Position numbers and translations under genes: made by a program
The notes under the pieces: model-generated
Told to the model about the DNA's origin: nothing
The model's database searches: none
The model's input: only the letters and a program-made list of their open reading frames with translations
Shown here: piece by piece, positions 1 to 6,358 of the stretch
Numbering within the stretch: position 1 is the stretch's first letter
How the letters are laid out: each line of letters opens with the position of its first letter
Origin: an uncultured Paraburkholderia sp.
GTDB lineage: Bacteria; Pseudomonadota; Gammaproteobacteria; Burkholderiales; Burkholderiaceae
Direction: 5' to 3'
Assembly (NCBI GenBank): GCA_937917025.1
Contig: CALFSF010000170.1
Span: 1-10,380 of the forward strand
DNA length: 10,380 nt

Positions 1-1091
1 TCGGCGGCGAGCAGTGCGCGGGCATCCCCTTCCGTCTTGAAGATCCACGTGCCGATGTCGAGTTCGTTGGTGCGCATCGAGAGAATCGCGTCGTCGAGTT
101 CTCGGGCGAACCGCAGCGGCCACCAGTTCGCGCCGGCCGCGACGATTGCGTCGATATCGGCGGGCGGGTTGCCGGACGGCGCTTTCGCGGTGAACGTCGC
201 GGTGCGTTTCGTGCGGTCGATCGTGACGTCGACGGTTGCGTAGCCGATGCCGTCTTCGCGATCCTGACGTTCGACGCGCGTCAGCGCGACGCCTTTCGCG
301 TCTGCCGGCCGGTCGCTCTGCGCGGCCAGTTCCAGTGCGCGCGCCTGCACGGTCTGCTTGAACACGTTCGGCTTGACCACTTCGTCGACGAGGCGCCACT
401 GCTTCGCGCGCTCGCCGCGCACGCCTTCGACGATCGTGCAGAAGATGTCGGCGCGGTCATGGCGGACCTTGCGCTTGTCGGTGACGCGGGTGAGACCGCC
501 CGTGCCGGGCAATACGCCGAGCAGCGGCACTTCCGGCAACGCGACGGACGACGAGCGATCGTCGACCAGGTAAATCTCGTCACACGCGAGTGCCATTTCG
601 TAGCCGCCGCCGGCGCACGCACCGTTCACTGCTGCGAGAAACTTGATGCCCGAATAGCGCGACGTGTCTTCGAGACCGTTGCGCGTTTCGTTGGTGAATT
701 TACAGAAGTTGACCTTCCACGCATGCGACGACAGGCCGAGCATGAAAATATTCGCGCCGGAGCAGAACACGCGGTCCTTGAGACTCGTGACGACCACCGT
801 GCGCACTTCCGGATGCTCGAAGCGGATGCGTTGAATCGCATCGTGCAGTTCGATGTCGACGCCCAGATCATACGAATTGAGCTTGAGCTTGTAGCCTTCG
901 CGAATGCCGCCGTCTTCGGCGATATCGATGCCGAGCGTGGCGACCGGGCCATCGAATGTCAGCGACCAGTGTTTATAGCGCGACGGCTCGGTGCGGTAGT
1001 CGACGCGCGGGCTGGCCGACGGCGCAGCGGATGCCTGAACCGGCGTGGCACCTGTCGCGGTGCCCTGCTCCACTGATTGAGCGACTGACAT
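1..1091 (-). CDS. boxC: BoxC, benzoyl-CoA-dihydrodiol lyase / 2,3-epoxybenzoyl-CoA dihydrolase (partial, C-terminus off window)
   Basis: Known role of the family: a cytosolic crotonase-superfamily enzyme that opens the ring of 2,3-epoxybenzoyl-CoA with two waters, giving 3,4-dehydroadipyl-CoA semialdehyde and formate (EC 4.1.2.44). Seen here: 363 complete codons reading leftward from ATG 1089-1091 with no stop before the window edge; the full protein is normally around 550 residues, so about a third is missing. After a low-complexity N-terminus (about residues 1-30) comes the crotonase core. It carries VNGACAGGGYEMALACDE, with E165 where crotonases have their first catalytic Glu, and LPEVPLLGVLPGTGG, with E187 where they have the second. 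AAGGAG (complement of 1098-1103) lies 6 bases before the ATG and fixes the start. It lies 140 bp downstream of boxR on the same strand, with its own candidate promoter. The identification is secure. An ordinary enoyl-CoA hydratase would be about 260 residues, far shorter than this reading frame. Confidence 0.95.
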   Translation of the reverse strand, partial: MSVAQSVEQGTATGATPVQASAAPSASPRVDYRTEPSRYKHWSLTFDGPVATLGIDIAEDGGIREGYKLKLNSYDLGVDIELHDAIQRIRFEHPEVRTVVVTSLKDRVFCSGANIFMLGLSSHAWKVNFCKFTNETRNGLEDTSRYSGIKFLAAVNGACAGGGYEMALACDEIYLVDDRSSSVALPEVPLLGVLPGTGGLTRVTDKRKVRHDRADIFCTIVEGVRGERAKQWRLVDEVVKPNVFKQTVQARALELAAQSDRPADAKGVALTRVERQDREDGIGYATVDVTIDRTKRTATFTAKAPSGNPPADIDAIVAAGANWWPLRFARELDDAILSMRTNELDIGTWIFKTEGDARALLAA

Positions 1092-1128
1092 GGATGTCTC
1101 CTTCGTACATTGCGGGTTTGTTGAATGT

Positions 1129-1157
1129 ACGATAGTGCATCTTTCGAGACGAGTAAA
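1129..1157 (-). promoter_or_regulatory. Candidate sigma70 promoter of boxC
   Basis: On the minus strand there is a -35-like TTTACT (complement of 1152-1157), a 17-bp spacer and a -10-like TATCGT (complement of 1129-1134). This predicts a leader of about 30 nt before the boxC ATG. The match to consensus is moderate (4 of 6 in each box). The -10 call is supported by comparison with the boxR promoter, where the same block GCACTAT leads directly into a perfect TATAAT at the equivalent place. No transcript data; inferred from sequence. Confidence 0.5.
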
Positions 1158-1169
1158 GCACTTTAATGC
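1132..1169. promoter_or_regulatory. Operator-like block upstream of boxC, shared with the boxR promoter
   Basis: The stretch begins with ATAGTGC (1132-1138) and ends with TTTAATGC (1162-1169). The same two 7- and 8-base blocks, in the same order and orientation, flank the boxR promoter at 2202-2208 and 2236-2243. Inside it GTGC (1135-1138) and GCAC (1158-1161) form a dyad around the promoter, and a TGCA lies at 1136-1139. The related anaerobic regulator BzdR is reported to bind TGCA-containing palindromic sites, so a BoxR operator is the natural reading, but binding is inferred. Confidence 0.45.
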
Positions 1170-1231
1170 CTGTTTCGGGTTTTCCCGGACATGCTTTTTA
1201 GTTCGGTTCACACGTCGCCATGACGCCAACT

Positions 1232-2167
1232 TCACTCCGAGGCGATCCGCGCCGCCAGCCGGTCCCGCAGCGACAGATAGCATTCCGCCAGCGGTTTGCC
1301 GCTGGTGTCGAACGTCATGTCGGCGCGTCCGTAGAACTCGCCGCGGCCTTCCAGAATGCGCTTCAGGTCCTCCATCGCTTCCTTGTTGCCGGACATCGGC
1401 CGCAGATCGCCCTGGGCGATCACGCGCCGCATATGTTCTTCCGGCGTGGCCCGCAGCCATACCGTGAAGCAGTGGGCAAGCAGCGCGTTCAGCGTGGCGG
1501 GCTCGGACACGAGACCGCCCGGAGAAGCAATCACCGCGCGGGGGTGCTCCTGTATCACCGCTTCGAGCGCGCGGTGCTCGTAGCGCCGGTAAGCGCTCGC
1601 GCCGTATAACGCGTGGATCTCCGCCGGTGGGCAGCCCGCCAGCTGTTCGATCACGCGGTTCAGTTCGACAAACGGCATTTTCAGCTCATCCGCGAGCATC
1701 CGGCCAAGCGTCGATTTCCCCGCGCCGCGCAGGCCGATCAGCGCGATCCGGTTGCGCCGGTTGGGGTCTTGCGGCGCGGTGGCGAGCATCTCCTCGAGCG
1801 CGGCGCGCGCGCGCTTTAACGTGTCGTGATCGCGGCCGTACAGCAGCTCGCGGATGCGCAGCCAGTCGGCCGAGGACGTCGTCTCGTCGCCGACGATCTC
1901 GGCCAGCGTGCAGTTTAGTGCCTTCGTCAACTGCCGGAGGAACAGCACCGACGCGTTGCCCACGCCGGATTCGAGGTTCGCGAGGTAGCGCTCGGAGACA
2001 TCCGCTTCCTTCGCCAGCGCCTTGCGCGTCAGGCCACGGCGCGCGCGCAGCACGCGCACCCGCTCTCCCATTCCGACCAGAAACGGATCGCGGGCTTCAC
2101 GCGCTTCGTCGGGCGCGGCGTCCTGATCCGCAGGCTCAATCGATTGCACGGCGGCGGTTTGTTTCAT
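1232..2167 (-). CDS. boxR: BoxR, XRE-family repressor with a shikimate-kinase-like benzoyl-CoA sensor domain
   Basis: Known for BoxR/BzdR: dimeric regulators of benzoate degradation whose C-terminal shikimate-kinase-like domain senses benzoyl-CoA and releases DNA. Seen: 311 residues; an XRE/Cro helix-turn-helix at about 36-92 (LTRKALAKEADVSERYLANL), a linker to about 138, then a shikimate-kinase fold with Walker A GLRGAGKST (145-153). The kinase signature is degenerate. The metal/shikimate aspartates are replaced (ELN at 168-170 where kinases have DSD), and the GGG loop reads SPGG (215-218). The arginines equivalent to the substrate-binding and lid arginines remain (R194, R256, R275). It is therefore expected to bind a ligand rather than phosphorylate shikimate. 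The start ATG at 2165-2167 is preceded by a modest AGAGGA. It is divergent from the DUF4863-boxD arm and upstream of boxC, as expected for a local regulator. A true aroK is excluded by the DNA-binding domain and the lost aspartates. Confidence 0.93.
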   Translation of the reverse strand: MKQTAAVQSIEPADQDAAPDEAREARDPFLVGMGERVRVLRARRGLTRKALAKEADVSERYLANLESGVGNASVLFLRQLTKALNCTLAEIVGDETTSSADWLRIRELLYGRDHDTLKRARAALEEMLATAPQDPNRRNRIALIGLRGAGKSTLGRMLADELKMPFVELNRVIEQLAGCPPAEIHALYGASAYRRYEHRALEAVIQEHPRAVIASPGGLVSEPATLNALLAHCFTVWLRATPEEHMRRVIAQGDLRPMSGNKEAMEDLKRILEGRGEFYGRADMTFDTSGKPLAECYLSLRDRLAARIASE

Positions 2168-2198
2168 GTTGAAGCGTCCTCTGAACAGGCCTTAATGA

Positions 2199-2227
2199 AT
2201 TATAGTGCTTGACATGCAGTTTGTCGC
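2199..2227 (-). promoter_or_regulatory. Candidate sigma70 promoter of boxR
   Basis: On the minus strand a perfect -10 TATAAT (complement of 2199-2204) lies 17 bp after a -35-like GCGACA (complement of 2222-2227, 4 of 6). This gives a predicted leader of about 25 nt before the boxR ATG. The promoter spans the -35 of the rightward promoter, so the two polymerase sites overlap. Sequence inference only. Confidence 0.6.
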
Positions 2228-2244
2228 ACGCTAAGTTTAATGCA
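2202..2244. promoter_or_regulatory. Operator-like region in the boxR/DUF4863 divergent promoter
   Basis: The region begins with ATAGTGC (2202-2208) and ends with TTTAATGCA (2236-2244). It contains TGCA at 2215-2218 and 2241-2244. An imperfect dyad has arms GTGCTTGACA (2205-2214) and TGTCGCAC (2222-2229). It covers both divergent promoters, so a bound BoxR dimer could control its own gene and the boxD arm together. The outer blocks recur upstream of boxC. The BoxR assignment is inferred from position and from the reported TGCA preference of the relative BzdR. Confidence 0.5.
2209..2237 (+). promoter_or_regulatory. Candidate sigma70 promoter of the DUF4863-boxD-bclA arm
   Basis: A perfect -35 TTGACA (2209-2214) is followed after 17 bp by TAAGTT (2232-2237), which keeps the three most conserved -10 positions. 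The predicted leader to the ATG at 2325 is about 80 nt. The weak -10 would suit a promoter needing derepression or activation. The -35 sits in the spacer of the divergent boxR promoter, so simultaneous occupancy is unlikely. Confidence 0.5.
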
Positions 2245-2324
2245 CATTTTCAAGACAGCCAGACGCGTGCGGCCCCGCTCGCGTCACGGCGACGATCCGC
2301 GCCTGACGCGCGGTGGAGACACGC

Positions 2325-2804
2325 ATGTCCCCCGACACATTTCGAACGCTGATTGCCGGCGTGACCCGCAGGATCGAGGCGCGCCCGCTCGATCAGGATC
2401 TCGCCGACTGGCTGAACGCCGAATATCCCGCCTCGGGCGCCGCCTGGGCCGAGCTCGCAGACGCCTGCTGCACCGGCGTGAAGGAAGGCTGGCTGTGCGA
2501 GCGCGAAGCGGGCGGCATCCGCTACGGACGCATCTTCAAGGCGCTGCCGGAAACGCACGGCTTTTCCGTCGACGTCGTCAGCATGACCGACATCGCCGGG
2601 CCGCATCACGTGCATCCGAACGGTGAAATCGATCTGATCATTCCGCTCACCGAGGGCGCGACCTTCGACGGCCATCCGGCTGGCTGGTGCGTCTATGGAC
2701 CGGGCACCGCGCACCGGCCAACGGTCGCTCATGGCAGCGCGCTCGTGCTCTATCTGCTGCCCGAAGGCGCAATCCAGTTCACGAAGCAGGAAGCCGCCGC
2801 GTGA
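2325..2804 (+). CDS. DUF4863 cupin-like protein (4-hydroxylaminobenzoate lyase family) in the box cluster
   Basis: A 159-residue soluble protein that I recognise as the DUF4863 family. To my knowledge the characterised member is PnbB, 4-hydroxylaminobenzoate lyase of 4-nitrobenzoate degradation. Its role next to box genes is not established. Seen: the second half has a cupin-type metal motif, GPHHVHPNGE, with H95, H97 and E101 in HxH(x)3E spacing, and a later PGTAH with H130 as the likely fourth ligand; an acidic helical N-terminus precedes it. I chose ATG 2325 because GGAG (2315-2318) lies 6 bases before it; a GTG at 2313 would sit on that ribosome site. It is the first gene of the rightward arm, 117 bp before boxD. 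Possible roles are an accessory lyase letting nitro- or aminobenzoates enter the cluster, or handling of a CoA intermediate; both are inference. No signal peptide or membrane segment is seen. Confidence 0.8.
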   Translation: MSPDTFRTLIAGVTRRIEARPLDQDLADWLNAEYPASGAAWAELADACCTGVKEGWLCEREAGGIRYGRIFKALPETHGFSVDVVSMTDIAGPHHVHPNGEIDLIIPLTEGATFDGHPAGWCVYGPGTAHRPTVAHGSALVLYLLPEGAIQFTKQEAAA

Positions 2805-2830
2805 CGCGCGCCGCTTTCCGCATTCACGCT

Positions 2831-2850
2831 CATTGCATCGCATTGCATCA
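2831..2850. repeat. Perfectly phased 10-bp tandem repeat with TGCA cores upstream of boxD
   Basis: CATTGCATCG (2831-2840) is followed directly by CATTGCATCA (2841-2850), a 9-of-10 tandem copy. The TGCA cores (2834-2837 and 2844-2847) are exactly 10 bp apart, on one face of the helix. It lies in the 117-bp gap between the DUF4863 gene and boxD. TGCA is the core reported for BzdR operators, so a secondary BoxR-type site is possible. I see no convincing -10 box nearby, so an internal promoter is not supported. Confidence 0.5.
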
Positions 2851-2921
2851 CGCCGCAATGGACGCGTTCCACGAAGCCGGCGCAACGAACCGCTAAACCG
2901 ATCACTCAGGAAGGGCATCTC

Positions 2922-4520
2922 ATGGCCGCATTGCTAGAAAACTTTATCGCCGGCAAGTGGGTCGCCGGTGGCGGCGAAGGCACGCTGCTGAGCGATCCGG
3001 TGACAGGCGAAGCGCTCGTGCGCGTCTCCAGCCAGGGCCTCGACCTGCCCGCCGCGTTCGGCTACGCCCGCAAGCAGGGCGGCGCCGCGTTGCGCAGCCT
3101 GACCTATGCGGCGCGCGCCGCCCTGCTCGCGGAAGTCGCGAAGGTGCTGCAAGCGAACCGCGACGACTACTACGCGATCGCCCTCGCGAATTCCGGCACG
3201 ACGAAGAACGACTCCGCGGTCGATATCGACGGCGGGATCTTCACGCTGTCGTACTACGCGAAGCTCGGTGCGACGCTCGGCGAGGTCCACGCGCTGCGCG
3301 ACGGCGCCACCGCGAGTCTCAGCAAGGATGGGACGTTCACCGCACAGCACGTGCTGACGCCCACGCGCGGCGTCGCGCTCTTTATCAACGCGTTCAATTT
3401 TCCGTCGTGGGGATTGTGGGAGAAGGCCGCGCCCGCGCTGCTGTCCGGCGTGCCGGTGATCGTCAAGCCCGCCACCGCGACCGCATGGCTCACGCAGCGC
3501 ATGGTGGCCGATGTCGTGAAGGCCGGCATTCTGCCGGACGGCGCGCTTTCGGTGATCTGCGGCGGCTCGGCGGGCCTCCTCGACCCGATCGGCGCGTTCG
3601 ATGTCGTCTCGTTCACCGGTTCCGCCGAAACCGCCGCGAAGCTGCGCGCGCATCCCGCGTTCATCGAACACGGCGCGCGTCTGAACGTCGAGGCGGACAG
3701 TCTGAACAGCGCGATCCTCGCCGCCGATGCCGCGCCGGGCACCGACGCGTTCGATCTCTTCATCAAGGAAGTCGTGCGAGAAATGACCGTGAAGTCCGGG
3801 CAGAAATGCACGGCGATCCGTCGCGCGTTCGTGCCGAAACAGCATCTCGCCGCGGCCACCGACGCGCTCGTCGCGAAGCTCGCGAAAATCACCGTCGGCA
3901 ACCCGCGCAACGAGTCGGTGCGAATGGGCGCGCTCGTCAATCGCGAACAGTACGACAACGTGCGTGCCGGCATCGCGGCCTTGCGCGAGGAAGCGCGCGT
4001 CGCGTTCGACGGCTCGGGCATCGAACTCGTCGACGCCGACCCTGCCGTTGCCGCGTGCATTGCACCGCATCTGCTGGTCGTCGACGACGCGGACACGGCC
4101 ACGCGTGTTCACGACATCGAGGTATTCGGTCCGGTCGCGACGCTGTGCGGGTACACCGTGACGTCCGCGCAGGACACATCGCTGGAGGAAGCGCATGCCA
4201 TCGCGCTCGCGCGACGCGGACACGGCTCGCTCGTCGCGTCGGTGTTTTCGAACGACGAAGCGCGGCTTGCGCGAATCGCGCTCGAACTCGCCGATACGCA
4301 CGGGCGCGTCCATGCGATCTCGCCTTCGGTGGCGCAGAGCCAGACCGGCCACGGCAACGTCATGCCGATGTCGCTGCACGGCGGTCCGGGCCGGGCAGGC
4401 GGCGGCGAGGAACTGGGCGGCGTGCGCGCGCTGAATTTCTATCATCGCCGCGCGGCGATCCAGGCGCCGGCCGCAACGAACGAAGCGGTGCAGCAGGCGA
4501 CGTCCAGCGCGAATGCGTGA
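2922..4520 (+). CDS. boxD: BoxD, 3,4-dehydroadipyl-CoA semialdehyde dehydrogenase (NADP+)
   Basis: Oxidises 3,4-dehydroadipyl-CoA semialdehyde, the product of BoxC, to 3,4-dehydroadipyl-CoA with NADP+ (EC 1.2.1.77), feeding a beta-oxidation-like route to acetyl-CoA and succinyl-CoA. Seen: 532 residues with a full aldehyde dehydrogenase fold. The cofactor segment includes NAFNFPSWGLWEKAAPAL (156-173; oxyanion Asn159) and VKPAT (181-185). FTGSAETA (231-238) follows, then general base E257 in NVEADSLN and catalytic C296 in SGQKC. The C-terminal EVFGP (400-404) and HGGPGRAGGGEELGG (486-500) are typical of this subfamily. C296 and E257 agree with the numbering I recall for the Burkholderia xenovorans BoxD structure. 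AGGAAGG (2908-2914) supports the ATG at 2922. PaaZ is related but carries an extra hydratase domain, absent here. It is the second gene of the arm. Confidence 0.95.
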   Translation: MAALLENFIAGKWVAGGGEGTLLSDPVTGEALVRVSSQGLDLPAAFGYARKQGGAALRSLTYAARAALLAEVAKVLQANRDDYYAIALANSGTTKNDSAVDIDGGIFTLSYYAKLGATLGEVHALRDGATASLSKDGTFTAQHVLTPTRGVALFINAFNFPSWGLWEKAAPALLSGVPVIVKPATATAWLTQRMVADVVKAGILPDGALSVICGGSAGLLDPIGAFDVVSFTGSAETAAKLRAHPAFIEHGARLNVEADSLNSAILAADAAPGTDAFDLFIKEVVREMTVKSGQKCTAIRRAFVPKQHLAAATDALVAKLAKITVGNPRNESVRMGALVNREQYDNVRAGIAALREEARVAFDGSGIELVDADPAVAACIAPHLLVVDDADTATRVHDIEVFGPVATLCGYTVTSAQDTSLEEAHAIALARRGHGSLVASVFSNDEARLARIALELADTHGRVHAISPSVAQSQTGHGNVMPMSLHGGPGRAGGGEELGGVRALNFYHRRAAIQAPAATNEAVQQATSSANA

Positions 4521-4533
4521 CGCCGAAGCCTGC

Positions 4534-4570
4534 TCACCGGCGAATGGTGACGGATGGCGGTAACCATCCG
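4534..4570 (+). other. Two adjacent hairpins with an alternative pairing, between boxD and bclA
   Basis: Directly abutting perfect hairpins: TCACC/GGTGA (4534-4538 with 4546-4550, 7-nt loop) and CGGATGG/CCATCCG (4551-4557 with 4564-4570, 6-nt loop). ATGGT (4544-4548) can instead pair with ACCAT (4563-4567), which would break both. No U-run follows, so neither is a classical terminator. The gap to the bclA start is 167 bp. The arrangement could mark RNA processing, mRNA stability control or attenuation between boxD and bclA. It is not a riboswitch class I recognise. Confidence 0.45.
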
Positions 4571-4687
4571 GCGCCAGAAGCGGGAGCAGACACGCGCCAC
4601 TGAATCGACCCAGACAACCGACAACAAGAACGTGTGACGGCGGCGCTCGCCCGGCCGGACGCGCGTCGCCCACGTCAGGAGACAAGC

Positions 4688-6280
4688 ATGGAAGCCCTGG
4701 TAGAGCCGAGCGTCGCAAACGGTCAACCCGCCGTCGACGCGCCGCCCGTTCACTTCAACTTTGCCGCGCACCTTTTTGCGCTGAACGAAGCGCGCGCCCT
4801 GAAGCCCGCGTATATCGACGACAACGGCGTGACGCCCTACGGCGAACTGGAGTCGCTCGCGCGCCGCTTCGCGAGCGCGCTGACGAAACTCGGCATTCAT
4901 CCCGAGGAGCGCGTACTGCTCGTGATGCACGACACGACCGATCTGCCCGTCGCATTTCTCGGCGCGCTATATGCGGGGGTCGTGCCGGTCGTCGCGAACA
5001 CGTTGCTCACGCCCGCCGACTATACGTACATGCTCGATCACAGCCGCGCACGCGCGGTTATCGCAACGGGCGCGCTGCTGCCGACGATCACCCAGGCGCT
5101 TGCCGATACGTCTGACGAAGGCTGCGTGCTCATCGTCTCGCAGCCGCAGGACGCGGATCTGCCAGGCGAGCATGTGTTTCGTCGGATGATCGAAGAATCC
5201 ACGCCACGCACGACGCCCTGGGCAAGCCTGGCCGACGATATCGCGTTCTGGCTGTATTCGTCCGGCTCGACCGGCAAGCCGAAAGGTACCGTCCACACGC
5301 ACGCGAACCTGTACTGGACGGCCGAACTCTATGGCAAACGCGTGCTGGGTATCCGCGAGGACGACGTCGTCTTTTCAGCGGCGAAGCTGTTCTTCGCGTA
5401 CGGCCTCGGCAATGCGCTGACGTTTCCGCTTTCCGTCGGCGCAACCGCCGTCCTGATGGCCGGCCGGCCGACGCCCGAAGCTGTCTTCGCACAGCTCACG
5501 CGCCACAAGCCGACCATCTTCTACGGCGTGCCGACGCTGTACGCGGGCATGCTCGCGTCGCCCGACCTGCCCGGGCGCGCGGACGTCCGGTTGCGCGTGT
5601 GCACGTCGGCGGGCGAGGCGCTGCCGCGTGAAACCGGCGAGCACTTCACGGCGCGCTTCGGCTGCGAGATCCTGGATGGGATCGGCTCGACCGAGATGCT
5701 GCACATCTTCCTGTCGAATCGCGCGGGTCACGTTGCGTACGGCACGACGGGCACCGCGGTGCCGGGCTACGATATCGAATTGCGCGACGAAAGCGGCCAT
5801 CCGGTTCCCGATGGCGAAATCGGCGACCTTTACATCCGGGGACCGAGCGCCGCGCTGATGTACTGGTGCAACCGCGACAAATCGCGCGCGACGTTTCTCG
5901 GCGACTGGCTGAAAAGCGGCGACAAGTACCGTCGTCTGCCGGATGGGAACTACACGTATGCCGGGCGCAGCGACGACATGCTGAAAGTCAGCGGACAATA
6001 CGTGTCGCCGATAGAAGTCGAGATGGTGCTGATGCAGCATGACGACGTGCTCGAAGCGGCGGTCGTCGGCGTGACGCGCGACGGGCTCATGAAAACGCGC
6101 GCGTTCGTCGTGCTGAAACACGAAGCGACGGCGACCGACGCGTTCGCCGCCGAACTGAAGGCCTTCGTGAAGGCACGACTCGCGCCGCACAAATACCCGC
6201 GCGAAATCCTGTTCGTCGACGATCTGCCGAAGACGGCGACGGGCAAGATCCAGCGTTTCAAGCTGCGTGAAGCACCGTGA
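4688..6280 (+). CDS. bclA: Benzoate-CoA ligase
   Basis: Activates benzoate to benzoyl-CoA, hydrolysing ATP to AMP and PPi (EC 6.2.1.25). It commits benzoate to the box pathway and makes the ligand expected to release BoxR. Seen: 530 residues, the usual size, with the ANL-superfamily core in order: phosphate loop YSSGSTGKPKG (190-200), FFAYGLGNALTFPL (235-248), YGVPTLYAG (279-287), GIGSTEMLHIF (331-341), SGDKY (410-414), hinge GRSDDMLKVSGQYVSPIEVE (426-445) and the C-terminal catalytic Lys K520 in PKTATGKIQRFK. The EMLHIF segment after GSTE is characteristic of benzoate and aryl-CoA ligases rather than acetyl-CoA synthetases. I place the start at ATG 4688 because AGGAGA (4677-4682) sits right before it; an in-frame GTG at 4634 has no ribosome site and would add 18 Arg/Ala-rich residues. 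Sequence alone cannot separate benzoate from close analogues such as 2-aminobenzoate or fluorobenzoates. Confidence 0.93.
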   Translation: MEALVEPSVANGQPAVDAPPVHFNFAAHLFALNEARALKPAYIDDNGVTPYGELESLARRFASALTKLGIHPEERVLLVMHDTTDLPVAFLGALYAGVVPVVANTLLTPADYTYMLDHSRARAVIATGALLPTITQALADTSDEGCVLIVSQPQDADLPGEHVFRRMIEESTPRTTPWASLADDIAFWLYSSGSTGKPKGTVHTHANLYWTAELYGKRVLGIREDDVVFSAAKLFFAYGLGNALTFPLSVGATAVLMAGRPTPEAVFAQLTRHKPTIFYGVPTLYAGMLASPDLPGRADVRLRVCTSAGEALPRETGEHFTARFGCEILDGIGSTEMLHIFLSNRAGHVAYGTTGTAVPGYDIELRDESGHPVPDGEIGDLYIRGPSAALMYWCNRDKSRATFLGDWLKSGDKYRRLPDGNYTYAGRSDDMLKVSGQYVSPIEVEMVLMQHDDVLEAAVVGVTRDGLMKTRAFVVLKHEATATDAFAAELKAFVKARLAPHKYPREILFVDDLPKTATGKIQRFKLREAP

Positions 6281-6358
6281 GACCCCACCGAACCGGCCTC
6301 AAGATATGCGGTGAAACGCCGTTCAACGCTTCTGTGACTGTCTAATGGACTGGATCGC

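Noticed and set aside
37..1076. Plus-strand open frames across the boxC region (for example 459-1076)
   Set aside because: They are antisense shadows of boxC, whose minus-strand frame carries unambiguous crotonase motifs across the whole stretch.
1171..1190. CGGG-TTTT-CCCG hairpin between boxR and boxC as a terminator
   Set aside because: The stem is only 4 bp plus a wobble pair, with no U-run following it on the boxR strand. It lies upstream of the boxC promoter and is not convincing.
4634..4687. GTG at 4634 as the start of the benzoate-CoA ligase
   Set aside because: It would add 18 low-complexity residues with no ribosome site; the ATG at 4688 has AGGAGA directly before it and gives the usual family length.
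2934..4718. A 594-codon open frame on the minus strand opposite boxD, and a 548-codon plus-strand frame at 2957-4603
   Set aside because: Both have the Arg/Ala/Gly-heavy composition of shadow frames in high-GC DNA. They cover boxD, whose own frame has full family motifs, and show no recognisable domain or ribosome site.
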